Part shown: positions 15,873 to 22,531 of the stretch, in pieces
How the letters are laid out: every line of letters begins with the position of its first letter
Numbering within the stretch: position 1 is the stretch's first letter
Assembly: GCF_049686335.1 (NCBI RefSeq)
Contig: NZ_JBAVHX010000008.1
Location: 303,165-367,164, forward strand
Source: Buttiauxella sp049686335
GTDB taxonomy: Bacteria; Pseudomonadota; Gammaproteobacteria; Enterobacterales; Enterobacteriaceae
Direction: 5' to 3'
DNA length: 64,000 nt
Program-made: the position numbers and the translations under genes
The notes under the pieces: generated by a model
What the model saw: only the letters and a program-made list of their open reading frames with translations
What the model was told of the DNA's origin: nothing
Database searches by the model: none

Positions 15873-16643
15873 ATGTTAAAAACGATTGATCTCAATAGCG
15901 ATTTGGGCGAGAGCTTCGGGCAGTGGAATATGGGTGACGACGCCGCCATCCTCAAACTGGTGAGCAGCGCTAACGTGGCTTGCGGTTTCCACGCCGGTTC
16001 CCCTGCGGGCATTCTCGAAACTCTGAAAGCCGCCAACGCACAGAGCGTCACGATTGGGGCGCACGTTGCTTATCCGGACCTGGTGGGATTTGGCCGCCGC
16101 AACATGGACGTCGCAAGCGATGAACTCACCGCCGATGTGATTTATCAGATTGGTGCGTTGCAAGGACTGGCGCAGGCGGCAGGAACCGAAGTGCGATACG
16201 TCAAACCGCACGGCGCACTGTATAACACCATCGCCCATAACGAGCGCCAGGCGATGGCAGTTATCGACGGGATTCTGGCGATTAACCCAAATCTGCCGCT
16301 GGTGGGGCTGGCGGGTTCTCCGGTGCTGAAATGGGCGCAGCAAAAAGGATTGAAGACGATTTCAGAAGCGTTCGCTGACCGCGCCTACCACGCCGATGGC
16401 ACGCTGGTTTCCCGTCGTGAAGCGGGCTCGGTGCTGCACGATGCCCGGCAGGTGGCAGAAAGAATGCTGCAACTGATTACCGAAGGTGGCGTGCAATCAA
16501 TCGAGGGTAAATTCACCCCGATTCAGGCCGACTCTATCTGCGTACATGGCGATAGTCCGGGGGCGATTACCATGGCGAGCCAGATCCGCAGCTTGCTTGA
16601 AACGCACGGCATCGCCATCCGTTCGTTTATCTCCCGGGCGTAA
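15873..16643 (+). CDS. LamB/YcsF family protein, PxpA-like
   Basis: The 256-residue protein belongs to the LamB/YcsF family, whose characterised member PxpA is subunit A of the bacterial 5-oxoprolinase (ATP-dependent opening of 5-oxoproline to glutamate). Family motifs are clear: DLNSDLGESFG near the N-terminus, NVACGFHAG, TIGAHVAYPDLVGFGRR and VRYVKPHGALYN. GAGGA lies seven bases before the ATG. The usual partners pxpB and pxpC are not beside it, and the sequence differs visibly from E. coli PxpA (YbgL), so it may be a second paralogue with another role. Confidence 0.82.
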   Translation: MLKTIDLNSDLGESFGQWNMGDDAAILKLVSSANVACGFHAGSPAGILETLKAANAQSVTIGAHVAYPDLVGFGRRNMDVASDELTADVIYQIGALQGLAQAAGTEVRYVKPHGALYNTIAHNERQAMAVIDGILAINPNLPLVGLAGSPVLKWAQQKGLKTISEAFADRAYHADGTLVSRREAGSVLHDARQVAERMLQLITEGGVQSIEGKFTPIQADSICVHGDSPGAITMASQIRSLLETHGIAIRSFISRA

Positions 16644-16652
16644 TCCAGACAC

Positions 16653-16687
16653 AAAAAAGCCCGCATCACTTTTATGATGCGGGCTTT
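16653..16687. terminator. Bidirectional terminator
   Basis: A stem AAAGCCCGCATCA/TGATGCGGGCTTT is flanked by A-runs and T-runs, so it serves both the PxpA-like gene (plus) and the kinase gene (minus). Its flank AGACACAAAAAAGCCCGC is shared with the terminators at 20666 and 22027. Confidence 0.85.
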
Positions 16688-16701
16688 CTATCTTATCGTT
16701 G

Positions 16702-17556
16702 TTATTCTTGTTCGCGCTCTCTTGCCGCACGCTGACGCTCGTAATAATCATCTTCTGCCGTGATGATTTCATCCATCAGTGAATCCATATCCACGTCATG
16801 CACTTCTTCGACAAAAACACCGGTTAGCGGCGTTTCTGGGGTTAATTTACCGTCTTCATAGATGGCCCAGATCTCTTTCGCATAACGTGTTTTCAGTAAT
16901 TGTGGCGCGAACTGGCCGTAGTACGCGGTGATGTTATTCACATCGCGTTCAAACATGGTTTCAGCATGGTTGTTTGCGGCAGCGTCTACTGCTTGCGGCA
17001 GGTCGATAATCACCGGCCCTTCGGCATCGAGCAGCACGTTAAACTCCGACAAATCGCCATGCACAAGGCCTGCACACAACATGCGCACGATATTGCGGAT
17101 CATCGTCTGGAAATCAGCAACCGCCTGCTCTTCCGTTAAAGTGACATCACTCAAACGTGGCGCAACCGCACCTTCAGCATCAGTGACCAGCTCCATCAAT
17201 AACACGCCATCAATACACATATAAGGCTGCGGGACACGTACCCCGGCGTTAGCCAGACGGAACAGCGCTTCGACCTCTGCCATTTGCCAGGTCTCTTCTT
17301 GTTGCTTGCGCCCGAACTTCGAGCCTTTCTGCATGGCTCGGGTATTACGCGTATTACGGACTTTACGCCCTTCCTGATACTGCACCGCCTGCTTAAAGCT
17401 GCGTTGCATGGCTTCTTTGTACACTTTGGCACACTGGATCTTGTCACCGCATAAAACGGTGTAAACGTCGGCTTCTTTGCCGCTTTTCAGCCGCTGGAGC
17501 ACATCGTCAACCAGGCCGTCATCAACCAGAGGTTGGATTCGATTTGGAATTTTCAT
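16702..17556 (-). CDS. RIO1-like serine/threonine protein kinase
   Basis: The 284-residue protein is of the bacterial RIO kinase group. Visible motifs are the nucleotide-binding loop SGKEADVY (25-32), the ATP lysine Lys44 in CAKVYK, the catalytic loop HGDLSEFNVLL with Asp168 and Asn173, and the metal-binding Asp185 in IIDLPQAVD, replacing DFG as in RIO kinases. The flexible loop KGSKFGRKQQEETW (about 77-90) is also RIO-typical. Substrates are unknown. It is acidic at the C-terminus and convergent with the PxpA-like gene. Confidence 0.87.
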   Translation of the reverse strand: MKIPNRIQPLVDDGLVDDVLQRLKSGKEADVYTVLCGDKIQCAKVYKEAMQRSFKQAVQYQEGRKVRNTRNTRAMQKGSKFGRKQQEETWQMAEVEALFRLANAGVRVPQPYMCIDGVLLMELVTDAEGAVAPRLSDVTLTEEQAVADFQTMIRNIVRMLCAGLVHGDLSEFNVLLDAEGPVIIDLPQAVDAAANNHAETMFERDVNNITAYYGQFAPQLLKTRYAKEIWAIYEDGKLTPETPLTGVFVEEVHDVDMDSLMDEIITAEDDYYERQRAAREREQE

Positions 17557-17888
17557 GCGGCTTTATACCTTATTTCAGTCGCTTTTCGTACCAATAACAC
17601 AGATGGGGATGCACGGATTAAGGGGCAAGATATTTACTGGAATCTGCATGAACAACGTAACTGTATGTATTTAATCGCTTGTCATCAACTCAACTTTTGA
17701 TTGTGCACGCGTTATACAAAATACCAGCCAGGCAGCAGGGATTAAAGGTGGGGTGGGGGGGAAGTTTTTTCAACAACTGCTTGTATTCGTGACGGCTACC
17801 ACCGGAGGTGTGTATCTCGTGATGGTAGCCCAGACAGGTTTTGTACCCGCACCTTGCGAGGTTGTCGCCCCAGGTCAGGAATTGAAAT
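17557..17888. other. Intergenic region with degenerate Ash-type remnant
   Basis: No intact gene is supported. The part next to 17556 would carry the kinase promoter. The segment 17796-17860 resembles the ash coding region near 20317-20360 but is frameshifted and carries a weaker hairpin, so it is probably a decayed copy of a phage P4-type ash gene. Confidence 0.55.
17796..17828. repeat. Decayed copy of the ash hairpin repeat
   Basis: The sequence CTACCACCGGAGGTG followed by a short loop and TGGTAGCCCAGACAGG matches the segment at 20317-20356. Here the stem is shortened to CTACCA/TGGTAG. Read on the minus strand it still encodes a degenerate PVWATITRYTPPVV-like peptide, but without an open ash frame around it. 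Confidence 0.65.
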
Positions 17889-18116
17889 TTAAAATACCTT
17901 CGATGAAAAATCGTTTTTAACTTCACTTTCGATATAGGTATTCAGACCCCATCCGGCACGTGCCAGCTCTTTCATTTTTTCCAGATGGTCCGGCCCCGGG
18001 TGGAAGATGTCGTAAAGATAGACGTGATTGTTCTTAAAACGGACTTTTATCGAGTTGGCATCAATCTGGAAGCTGACGACCTGTGAATCACCGCTTTTGT
18101 TGGCGTAATTTTCCAT
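17889..18116 (-). CDS. Small KTSC-like hypothetical protein
   Basis: The 75-residue protein contains a short beta-rich pattern (IKVRFKNNHVYLYD, about residues 23-36) and GWGLNTYIES, resembling the KTSC domain of unknown function found in phages and bacterial islands. AGGA lies six bases before the ATG. It is isolated between the kinase and the FAD-binding protein. The function is unknown and the KTSC assignment is tentative. Confidence 0.65.
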   Translation of the reverse strand: MENYANKSGDSQVVSFQIDANSIKVRFKNNHVYLYDIFHPGPDHLEKMKELARAGWGLNTYIESEVKNDFSSKVF

Positions 18117-18325
18117 ACCGCATCCTGTTAGATAAGCCTGATTTCTGGCGAAGTTATCTATTAACCACGTCCTGCGTTCTCATACAGGGTAATGGCTCAC
18201 GCTTTGCGTAACCGACCGTAAAATAAAGGAGGCAGGATCCCGAAATACCGCACATAAGTTGCCAGAACTCGCTGGCTCAACCTAATCTCAATAGATGGAC
18301 TAAGTGAGCAAAAGGGTGAGTAGTA

Positions 18326-19936
18326 ATGAAAAAAGTGGCAATTATCGGCGCAGGGCCAACAGGGATTTATACTTTTCTCTCCCTTCTGAAGAACAAGATA
18401 CCTGTTTCAGTTTCTATCTATGAGCAAGCCCGTGAAGCGGGCATCGGCATGCCTTACAGCAATGAAGACAACTCGCGAATGATGTTGGCGAATATTGCCA
18501 GCATCGAAATTCCGCCCATTTTTTCGACCTATATTGACTGGCTGCGTCGCCAAAGCGAACAGCATCTGGCGCGTTATGGTGTCGAGTATTCTTCGCTTCA
18601 TGTCCGTCAATTCCTGCCGCGCATCCTTCTTGGCGAATATTTTCGTGACCAGTTTTTGGAACTGGTAGAGCAGGCGAAAAAACAAGGTTTTGAGGTTGAG
18701 GTGCATGAGTCTTGTCAGGTCACTGACCTGCAAGCAACGCCCGACGGTGTGAGGTTATGGGCGCAAGGAGAGGCGGTGCCTGACTTGTTTGATCTGGCTG
18801 TCATCGCAACGGGGCACGTCTGGCCTGACGAAGATGCCTCGACACAAAGCTATTTTCCAAGCCCGTGGTCAGGACTGATGGAGGCTCATATTCCTGCAAG
18901 CAAAGTTGGAATTATGGGGACGTCATTAAGCGGCCTGGACGCAGCCATGGCGGTGGTTATCCAGCATGGTGAATTTATTGAAAACGATGGGGAACACTGC
19001 CGGTTCAATCTTGATGAAAAAAGTGCCGGGCTGAAAATTGTGCTGATGTCGCGCTCAGGTATCCTGCCAGAAGCGGATTTCTACTGCCCGATTCCGTATG
19101 AACCTTTAGAGATTGCCACCGAACAGGCGATTAATAACGAAATCGCGGCCGGTTCAGACGGCCTGCTCGACAGAGTATTCAGCCTGATGGTTAAGGAAAT
19201 CGAACGGGCGGATCCGGCCTGGAGCGAACGCATATCCCTGAATACGCTGGATGCCGACAGTTTCACCAAAACCTGGTTTGCCGACAGGAAACAAAACAAC
19301 CCGTTCAGTTGGGCCGAATCCAATCTGCAGGAAGTGGAACACAACAAACGTGACAAACGAACTGTCCGCTGGCGCTACGTCATCCTTCGCTTACATGAAG
19401 CGGTGCAGGAGATTGTTCCACATCTCGACGAGGCCGACAGCAAGCGGTTCGACGCGGGGCTGGCACGTGTATTTATCGATAATTACGCCGCCATTCCTTC
19501 ACAATCGATTCGTCGATTACTGGCGTTACGCGAGGCGGGGATCATCAGCATTCTTACGCTTGGGCATGATTATGAGCTGGATGTGCAGGAGCATCAGACC
19601 GTGATTACCGCCCAGGGCCACAGACATGAGTTTGATGTGTTTATCGATGCTCGCGGGCAAAAAGCATTGAAGACCAAAGACCTGCCGTTCCCAACTTTGC
19701 GCCAGCAACTTCAGGCTAATGGCGATGATATTCCTGATGTCGGCCACGATTACATTTTGTTGGAACCGTCTATCGCTCGCGGGCATATCGGTTTTGGCGC
19801 GTTGCCGTATCTGATGCACGACCAGCCATTCGTTCAGGGTCTCACCGTTTGCGCAGATATTGGTGCGGCTATAGCGAGTGCCATTTCAAAGCCCGCACTC
19901 AGACCGCGCAGAAAGCTGCCGTTTATGGATGACTGA
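18326..19936 (+). CDS. FAD/NAD(P)-binding protein
   Basis: The 536-residue protein opens with a Rossmann dinucleotide motif (VAIIGAGPTGIYTF, Gly8-x-Gly10-x-x-Gly13), followed by YEQAREAGIGMPYS and a second segment, VIATGHVWP (about 156-164). It also has KVGIMGTSLSGLDAAM, a second glycine-rich site probably for NAD(P). This is the FAD_NAD_binding layout of uncharacterised flavoproteins related to HcyO/L-ornithine oxygenase-like enzymes. No partner gene is adjacent and the substrate is unknown. It lies in the accessory zone and ends with a REP element. Confidence 0.78.
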   Translation: MKKVAIIGAGPTGIYTFLSLLKNKIPVSVSIYEQAREAGIGMPYSNEDNSRMMLANIASIEIPPIFSTYIDWLRRQSEQHLARYGVEYSSLHVRQFLPRILLGEYFRDQFLELVEQAKKQGFEVEVHESCQVTDLQATPDGVRLWAQGEAVPDLFDLAVIATGHVWPDEDASTQSYFPSPWSGLMEAHIPASKVGIMGTSLSGLDAAMAVVIQHGEFIENDGEHCRFNLDEKSAGLKIVLMSRSGILPEADFYCPIPYEPLEIATEQAINNEIAAGSDGLLDRVFSLMVKEIERADPAWSERISLNTLDADSFTKTWFADRKQNNPFSWAESNLQEVEHNKRDKRTVRWRYVILRLHEAVQEIVPHLDEADSKRFDAGLARVFIDNYAAIPSQSIRRLLALREAGIISILTLGHDYELDVQEHQTVITAQGHRHEFDVFIDARGQKALKTKDLPFPTLRQQLQANGDDIPDVGHDYILLEPSIARGHIGFGALPYLMHDQPFVQGLTVCADIGAAIASAISKPALRPRRKLPFMDD

Positions 19937-19945
19937 TATTTTAAA

Positions 19946-19973
19946 GGGTGGATAAGCGCCAGCGTCATCCACC
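19946..19973. repeat. REP-like element
   Basis: A GGGTGGATAAGCG...GTCATCCACC palindrome lies ten bases after the stop of the FAD-binding protein. It has the same core as copies near 7074 and 27502. Confidence 0.75.
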
Positions 19974-19985
19974 TGTTAATCCCGC

Positions 19986-20291
19986 TTATACGTGCGTATC
20001 GGCTTTTGGCTTACGCCTGCGCATCTGCCTGACTATTGGCTCATGCGTCTGTGCATCAAAATAACGGCTCGGCCATATTTCTTCGACGGGTACGCCAATC
20101 GCTTTACTGATGAGCATTTCACCTTTTGCCCACGGGCGTGTCAGCGCATTGGCAAGTGTTGAGGAACTCAAACCCACAGCACGTGATTCGGCTGCCAGCG
20201 AAGTGCCTTTTTTACCTAGCGCGGCGATGATATCGGCTGGATGCCAGTCTTGTTGAAAAGGCAGGAAGGTGGGGCTGTGCGGTAATTTCAT
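19986..20291 (-). CDS. Ner-like (SfsB/Nlp family) DNA-binding protein
   Basis: The 101-residue protein closely resembles E. coli SfsB (Nlp) and phage Mu Ner. It has DWHPADIIAALGKKGTSLAA followed by the helix-turn-helix segment SSSTLANALTRPW and the ending EEIWPSRYFD. Ner proteins repress phage promoters; SfsB was linked to maltose gene expression. Its ATG overlaps the stop of the upstream Ash-like frame (20288-20291), so the two are co-transcribed. It is probably a phage-derived regulator, possibly autoregulating through the inverted repeat at the ash start. Confidence 0.85.
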   Translation of the reverse strand: MKLPHSPTFLPFQQDWHPADIIAALGKKGTSLAAESRAVGLSSSTLANALTRPWAKGEMLISKAIGVPVEEIWPSRYFDAQTHEPIVRQMRRRKPKADTHV

Positions 20292-20494
20292 TTACATCTC
20301 CTTGTAATGGTAACGACTACCACCGGAGGTGCAAATCTCTTGGTGGTAGCCCAGACAGGGTTTGCACTACCGGCTACAAGGAAACCGGCCAATCCGAAGA
20401 TTGCCCTGCCTGAGCCACCATTGAAGTTGTGAGTACAGTTTTTAAACTGTTCAAACAGCGGGTGTGCAGAGGCGTAACACTTAATTATGAACAT
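20288..20494 (-). CDS. Ash-family protein (phage P4 type)
   Basis: The 68-residue protein has the hallmark Ash C-terminus GFLVAGSANPVWATTKRFAPP then VVVVTITRR, found in P4-like satellites and scattered remnants. AGGA lies eight bases before the ATG at 20492-20494. It is short compared with full Ash/Icd-like proteins and may be a remnant or small regulator. It overlaps the Ner-like gene by four bases. Its function is uncertain. Confidence 0.68.
   Translation of the reverse strand: MFIIKCYASAHPLFEQFKNCTHNFNGGSGRAIFGLAGFLVAGSANPVWATTKRFAPPVVVVTITRRCK
20317..20349 (-). repeat. Ash-internal hairpin repeat
   Basis: CTACCACC (20317-20324) pairs perfectly with GGTGGTAG (20342-20349) around a 17-base loop inside the Ash reading frame. 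The same segment occurs, partly decayed, at 17796-17828. Confidence 0.7.
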
Positions 20495-20500
20495 TAAGTG
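20478..20500 (-). promoter_or_regulatory. Inverted repeat overlapping the ash start codon
   Basis: CACTTAAT (20478-20485) and ATTAAGTG (20493-20500) are complementary around a 7-base spacer that contains part of the ATG. It may be an operator for the neighbouring Ner-like protein, or an RNA hairpin that masks the ash start. The rest of 20495-20844 holds no gene apart from the terminator-bearing repeat at 20666-20753. Confidence 0.45.
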
Positions 20501-20665
20501 AATCCTTGTAGTTTTCGGCGGGGTGCAAATCCCGGCTGCGGATTTTGCCGCAGCGGTGGCGACTATAACGCAAATCGGAAGTGTTAACCAACCCGCTAAT
20601 AGTCGGAATGCGAGTTGTTTTCCAAAGAATTTTTTAGAGTTGCAGACGTTGCAGGAGTCGAGATC

Positions 20666-20753
20666 ACAGACACAAAAAAGCCCGCGTAACTTTCGTTATG
20701 CGGGCTTTCGACTTCATCAAGTGGCTCTGGTAACCATTGACGGAGGATTTTGG
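20666..20753. repeat. Left copy of ssrA-flanking duplication
   Basis: This 88-base segment is repeated almost exactly at 22027-22113, beside ssrA. The only differences are one base in the terminator loop (GTTATGC versus GTTAAGC) and one extra G in ACGGAGGATTTT. It includes a terminator hairpin with the stem GCCCGC/GCGGGC. The similarity fades just after TTTTGG, the point at which the CCA end of ssrA begins in the right copy; the next bases still show a run of six G as in the tmRNA acceptor region. Confidence 0.85.
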
Positions 20754-20844
20754 GGATAGGGGGGCTGAATAATTCACTCAATTAATTGTTTATATTGATT
20801 TTTTATTAATTCAACTATCAAACGTATACCTAAGCGTATACCAA

Positions 20845-21333
20845 TTAAATGATCTTTGGCTTAATAGTTTTGCACCAGCGAAGAGTGCTGATAGATTTGA
20901 ATTTAGCTATACCTAACTGACTTCTCTCGTTTCTTGATCTTGAACCTGGTGCTTCTAAGGCTGTAATGACTTTTTCTCGCGGCGCTTCGTACATCGCCAA
21001 AGCATCATAATTTTCATCAAGTAAGACTAAAAGAACGGAATCAAAGGGTTTAGATATATCAATCGCCCCCAGCCTTGCAGAAACTTTTTTTGGATCAGGC
21101 ATATAACGACCTTTGATTTGGATTTTATATTCCTTTCCGTTTAGAACCTCGATCGCATCATATCCAGACTGTCGCGCCTCGCATAGAGACAACCCAAGAA
21201 GAGTCGCTGCTTCATACTCTGCAATTTCACCTGTGATACCGAGTGGTTTCTTGGTCAGTTTGTAATACCTCAAAGCAACATTTTTAGCATCTTTAAGTAT
21301 TGTTTTAATTTGATTTTGATTATCAGAAAGCAA
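20845..21333 (-). CDS. DUF6998-like orphan protein, possibly nuclease-related
   Basis: The 162-residue protein is visibly AT-rich compared with neighbours. Its layout (GEIAEYEAATLLGL at about 35-48, GYDAIE at 57-62 and YKIQIKGR at 69-76) recalls the E...D...(Q)xK pattern of the PD-(D/E)XK fold, with Glu36 or Glu39, Asp59 and Lys74 as candidates. I believe the family is the uncharacterised DUF6998. It is alone between the two 88-base repeats and is likely cargo of a decayed ssrA-linked element. A nuclease activity is inference only. Confidence 0.65.
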   Translation of the reverse strand: MLSDNQNQIKTILKDAKNVALRYYKLTKKPLGITGEIAEYEAATLLGLSLCEARQSGYDAIEVLNGKEYKIQIKGRYMPDPKKVSARLGAIDISKPFDSVLLVLLDENYDALAMYEAPREKVITALEAPGSRSRNERSQLGIAKFKSISTLRWCKTIKPKII

Positions 21334-22026
21334 AACTAATCCTCTTGGTAATACCGTTAAAAAATCAGATTTAACAAGTTACCAATTAAAGCGCTGATTT
21401 AATACGATTATTATTGGGCTTCAATTTGTATATATGTTGGTACGGGCTTCAGGAGTTGATTGAACATTAATCTCATGAATTTTATATATTTTTATGGTCA
21501 AGATTTGCTTTGATATACGCCTTCACATTTGATTGGCTGTATGAAATTTGCTCTCAATATTCTATTGGAAGATATCTAACCAAATCTAATAAGTGCGTCG
21601 AGAAAATATCTCTTTTTCCGTCTAAATACTCACTCTGTTCACCCTGCATTTTTGTTATAGAAAATCATGATGCTAGATGGTGAGCATGCGGTTAAGGGTG
21701 AACAGTCGATTGTTTACCCCGACCATGTTCAGGCGTAAAGAACCGGTTTGCGCCGGTTATGTAGATTAAATCGTGAGGGTGTCATCGCACCAGGGTAGCG
21801 AGTCGGAGTTCCTCTCGTTTGTCAGCATCAGGTTGGTCTGTGCTCCCTGTTTCGTGTGCCAATTCTTATAGTCCAGCCGGTACTCTTAGAGCATGACAGC
21901 CCCTGCCTGGACATTTCCTACCCAGCAATGGCATCGGTTCCCTACATTTTCGGCGGATGACGCTGCGCTTATCCGCCCTACAACTAACTGAATTCAGGCG
22001 GTTTTCTCAGCGTCTCACACCAAATA
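21334..22026. other. AT-rich decayed island segment without genes
   Basis: No credible coding region, tRNA or integrase fragment was recognised. The first 300 bases are very AT-rich and probably carry the promoter of the DUF6998-like gene. The rest has ordinary composition with no frame of note. A REP-like palindrome occurs at 21952-21977. The segment lies between two copies of an 88-base repeat. Confidence 0.6.
21952..21977. repeat. REP-like element
   Basis: A GGCGGATGACGC...TTATCCGCC palindrome of the same family as the copy at 7120-7149. Confidence 0.7.
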
Positions 22027-22113
22027 ACAGACACAAAAAAGCCCGCGTAACTTTCGTTAAGCGGGCTTTCGACTTCATCAAGTGGCTCTGGTAACCATTG
22101 ACGGAGATTTTGG
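22027..22113. repeat. Right copy of ssrA-flanking duplication
   Basis: This is the near-identical partner of 20666-20753. It ends at the CCA of ssrA. The included hairpin 22035-22069, followed on the minus strand by TTTTTTGTG, is the ssrA terminator. Confidence 0.85.
22035..22069 (-). terminator. ssrA terminator
   Basis: On the minus strand the stem GCCCGC/GCGGGC with AAA/TTT extensions is followed by a T-run. It lies 42 bases beyond the mature 3' end of tmRNA. Confidence 0.8.
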
Positions 22114-22474
22114 TGGAGCTGGGGGGAGTTGAACCCCCGTCCGAAATTACTACGCCGTCGGTACTACATGCTTAGTCTATCTTTGCATTCGCCGGGCAAC
22201 TGCGGGTAGACACGCCATTACCAAACTATCCTGATTAGATTTAATGCTTCAACCCCAGGCAAGGTTTCCACACGATCTCTTTTGGGTTTGACTTCTCTTT
22301 GATCCCCGTCTTAAGAGCGGAAGCTAGGGAGAGAAGGCTCTTAGCAGGTTATTAAGCTGCTAGGGCGTAGTTTTCGTCGTTTGCGACTATTTTTTTGCGG
22401 CTTTTTACGAGGCAAACCGCCCCTCGGCATGCACCTTGGGTTTCGCGAATCCCGTCGAATCCAGAATCAGCCCC
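22111..22474 (-). ncRNA. ssrA: tmRNA (ssrA)
   Basis: The 364-base gene starts GGGGCTGATTCTGGATTCGA at 22474 and ends with the T-arm and acceptor sequence, including CCA, at 22111-22113. The tRNA-Ala-like end and tag frame agree with E. coli tmRNA. It rescues stalled ribosomes with SmpB, whose gene lies 19 kb upstream here instead of next to it. The 3' end is a well-known integration site for islands, consistent with the duplication and decayed island beyond it. Confidence 0.97.
22352..22384 (-). other. tmRNA tag reading frame (ANDENYALAA)
   Basis: Codons from GCA (22384) to TAA (22352) encode ANDENYALAA, the proteolysis tag identical to that of E. coli and recognised by ClpXP and ClpAP. A second in-frame TAA follows. 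Confidence 0.96.
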
Positions 22475-22488
22475 ACAAGTGTTTTGTA

Positions 22489-22494
22489 AGTATA
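22489..22494 (-). promoter_or_regulatory. Probable ssrA -10 element
   Basis: On the minus strand TATACT lies about 15 bases before the mature 5' end. No convincing -35 was found. The gap to bapD is only 57 bases, so the promoter must overlap the end of bapD. No terminator separates bapD from ssrA. Confidence 0.5.
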
Positions 22495-22531
22495 ACAGAG
22501 TTGTAGCGCCACTTACTACCCCTCATCTGCG

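Noticed and set aside
17690..17926. 78-codon minus-strand frame
   Set aside because: It overlaps the end of the KTSC-like gene and the decayed Ash segment; the peptide is a frameshifted reading of that remnant.
21334..22026. Integrase or transposase remnant between the ssrA-flanking repeats
   Set aside because: No frame or motif of an integrase could be recognised on either strand.
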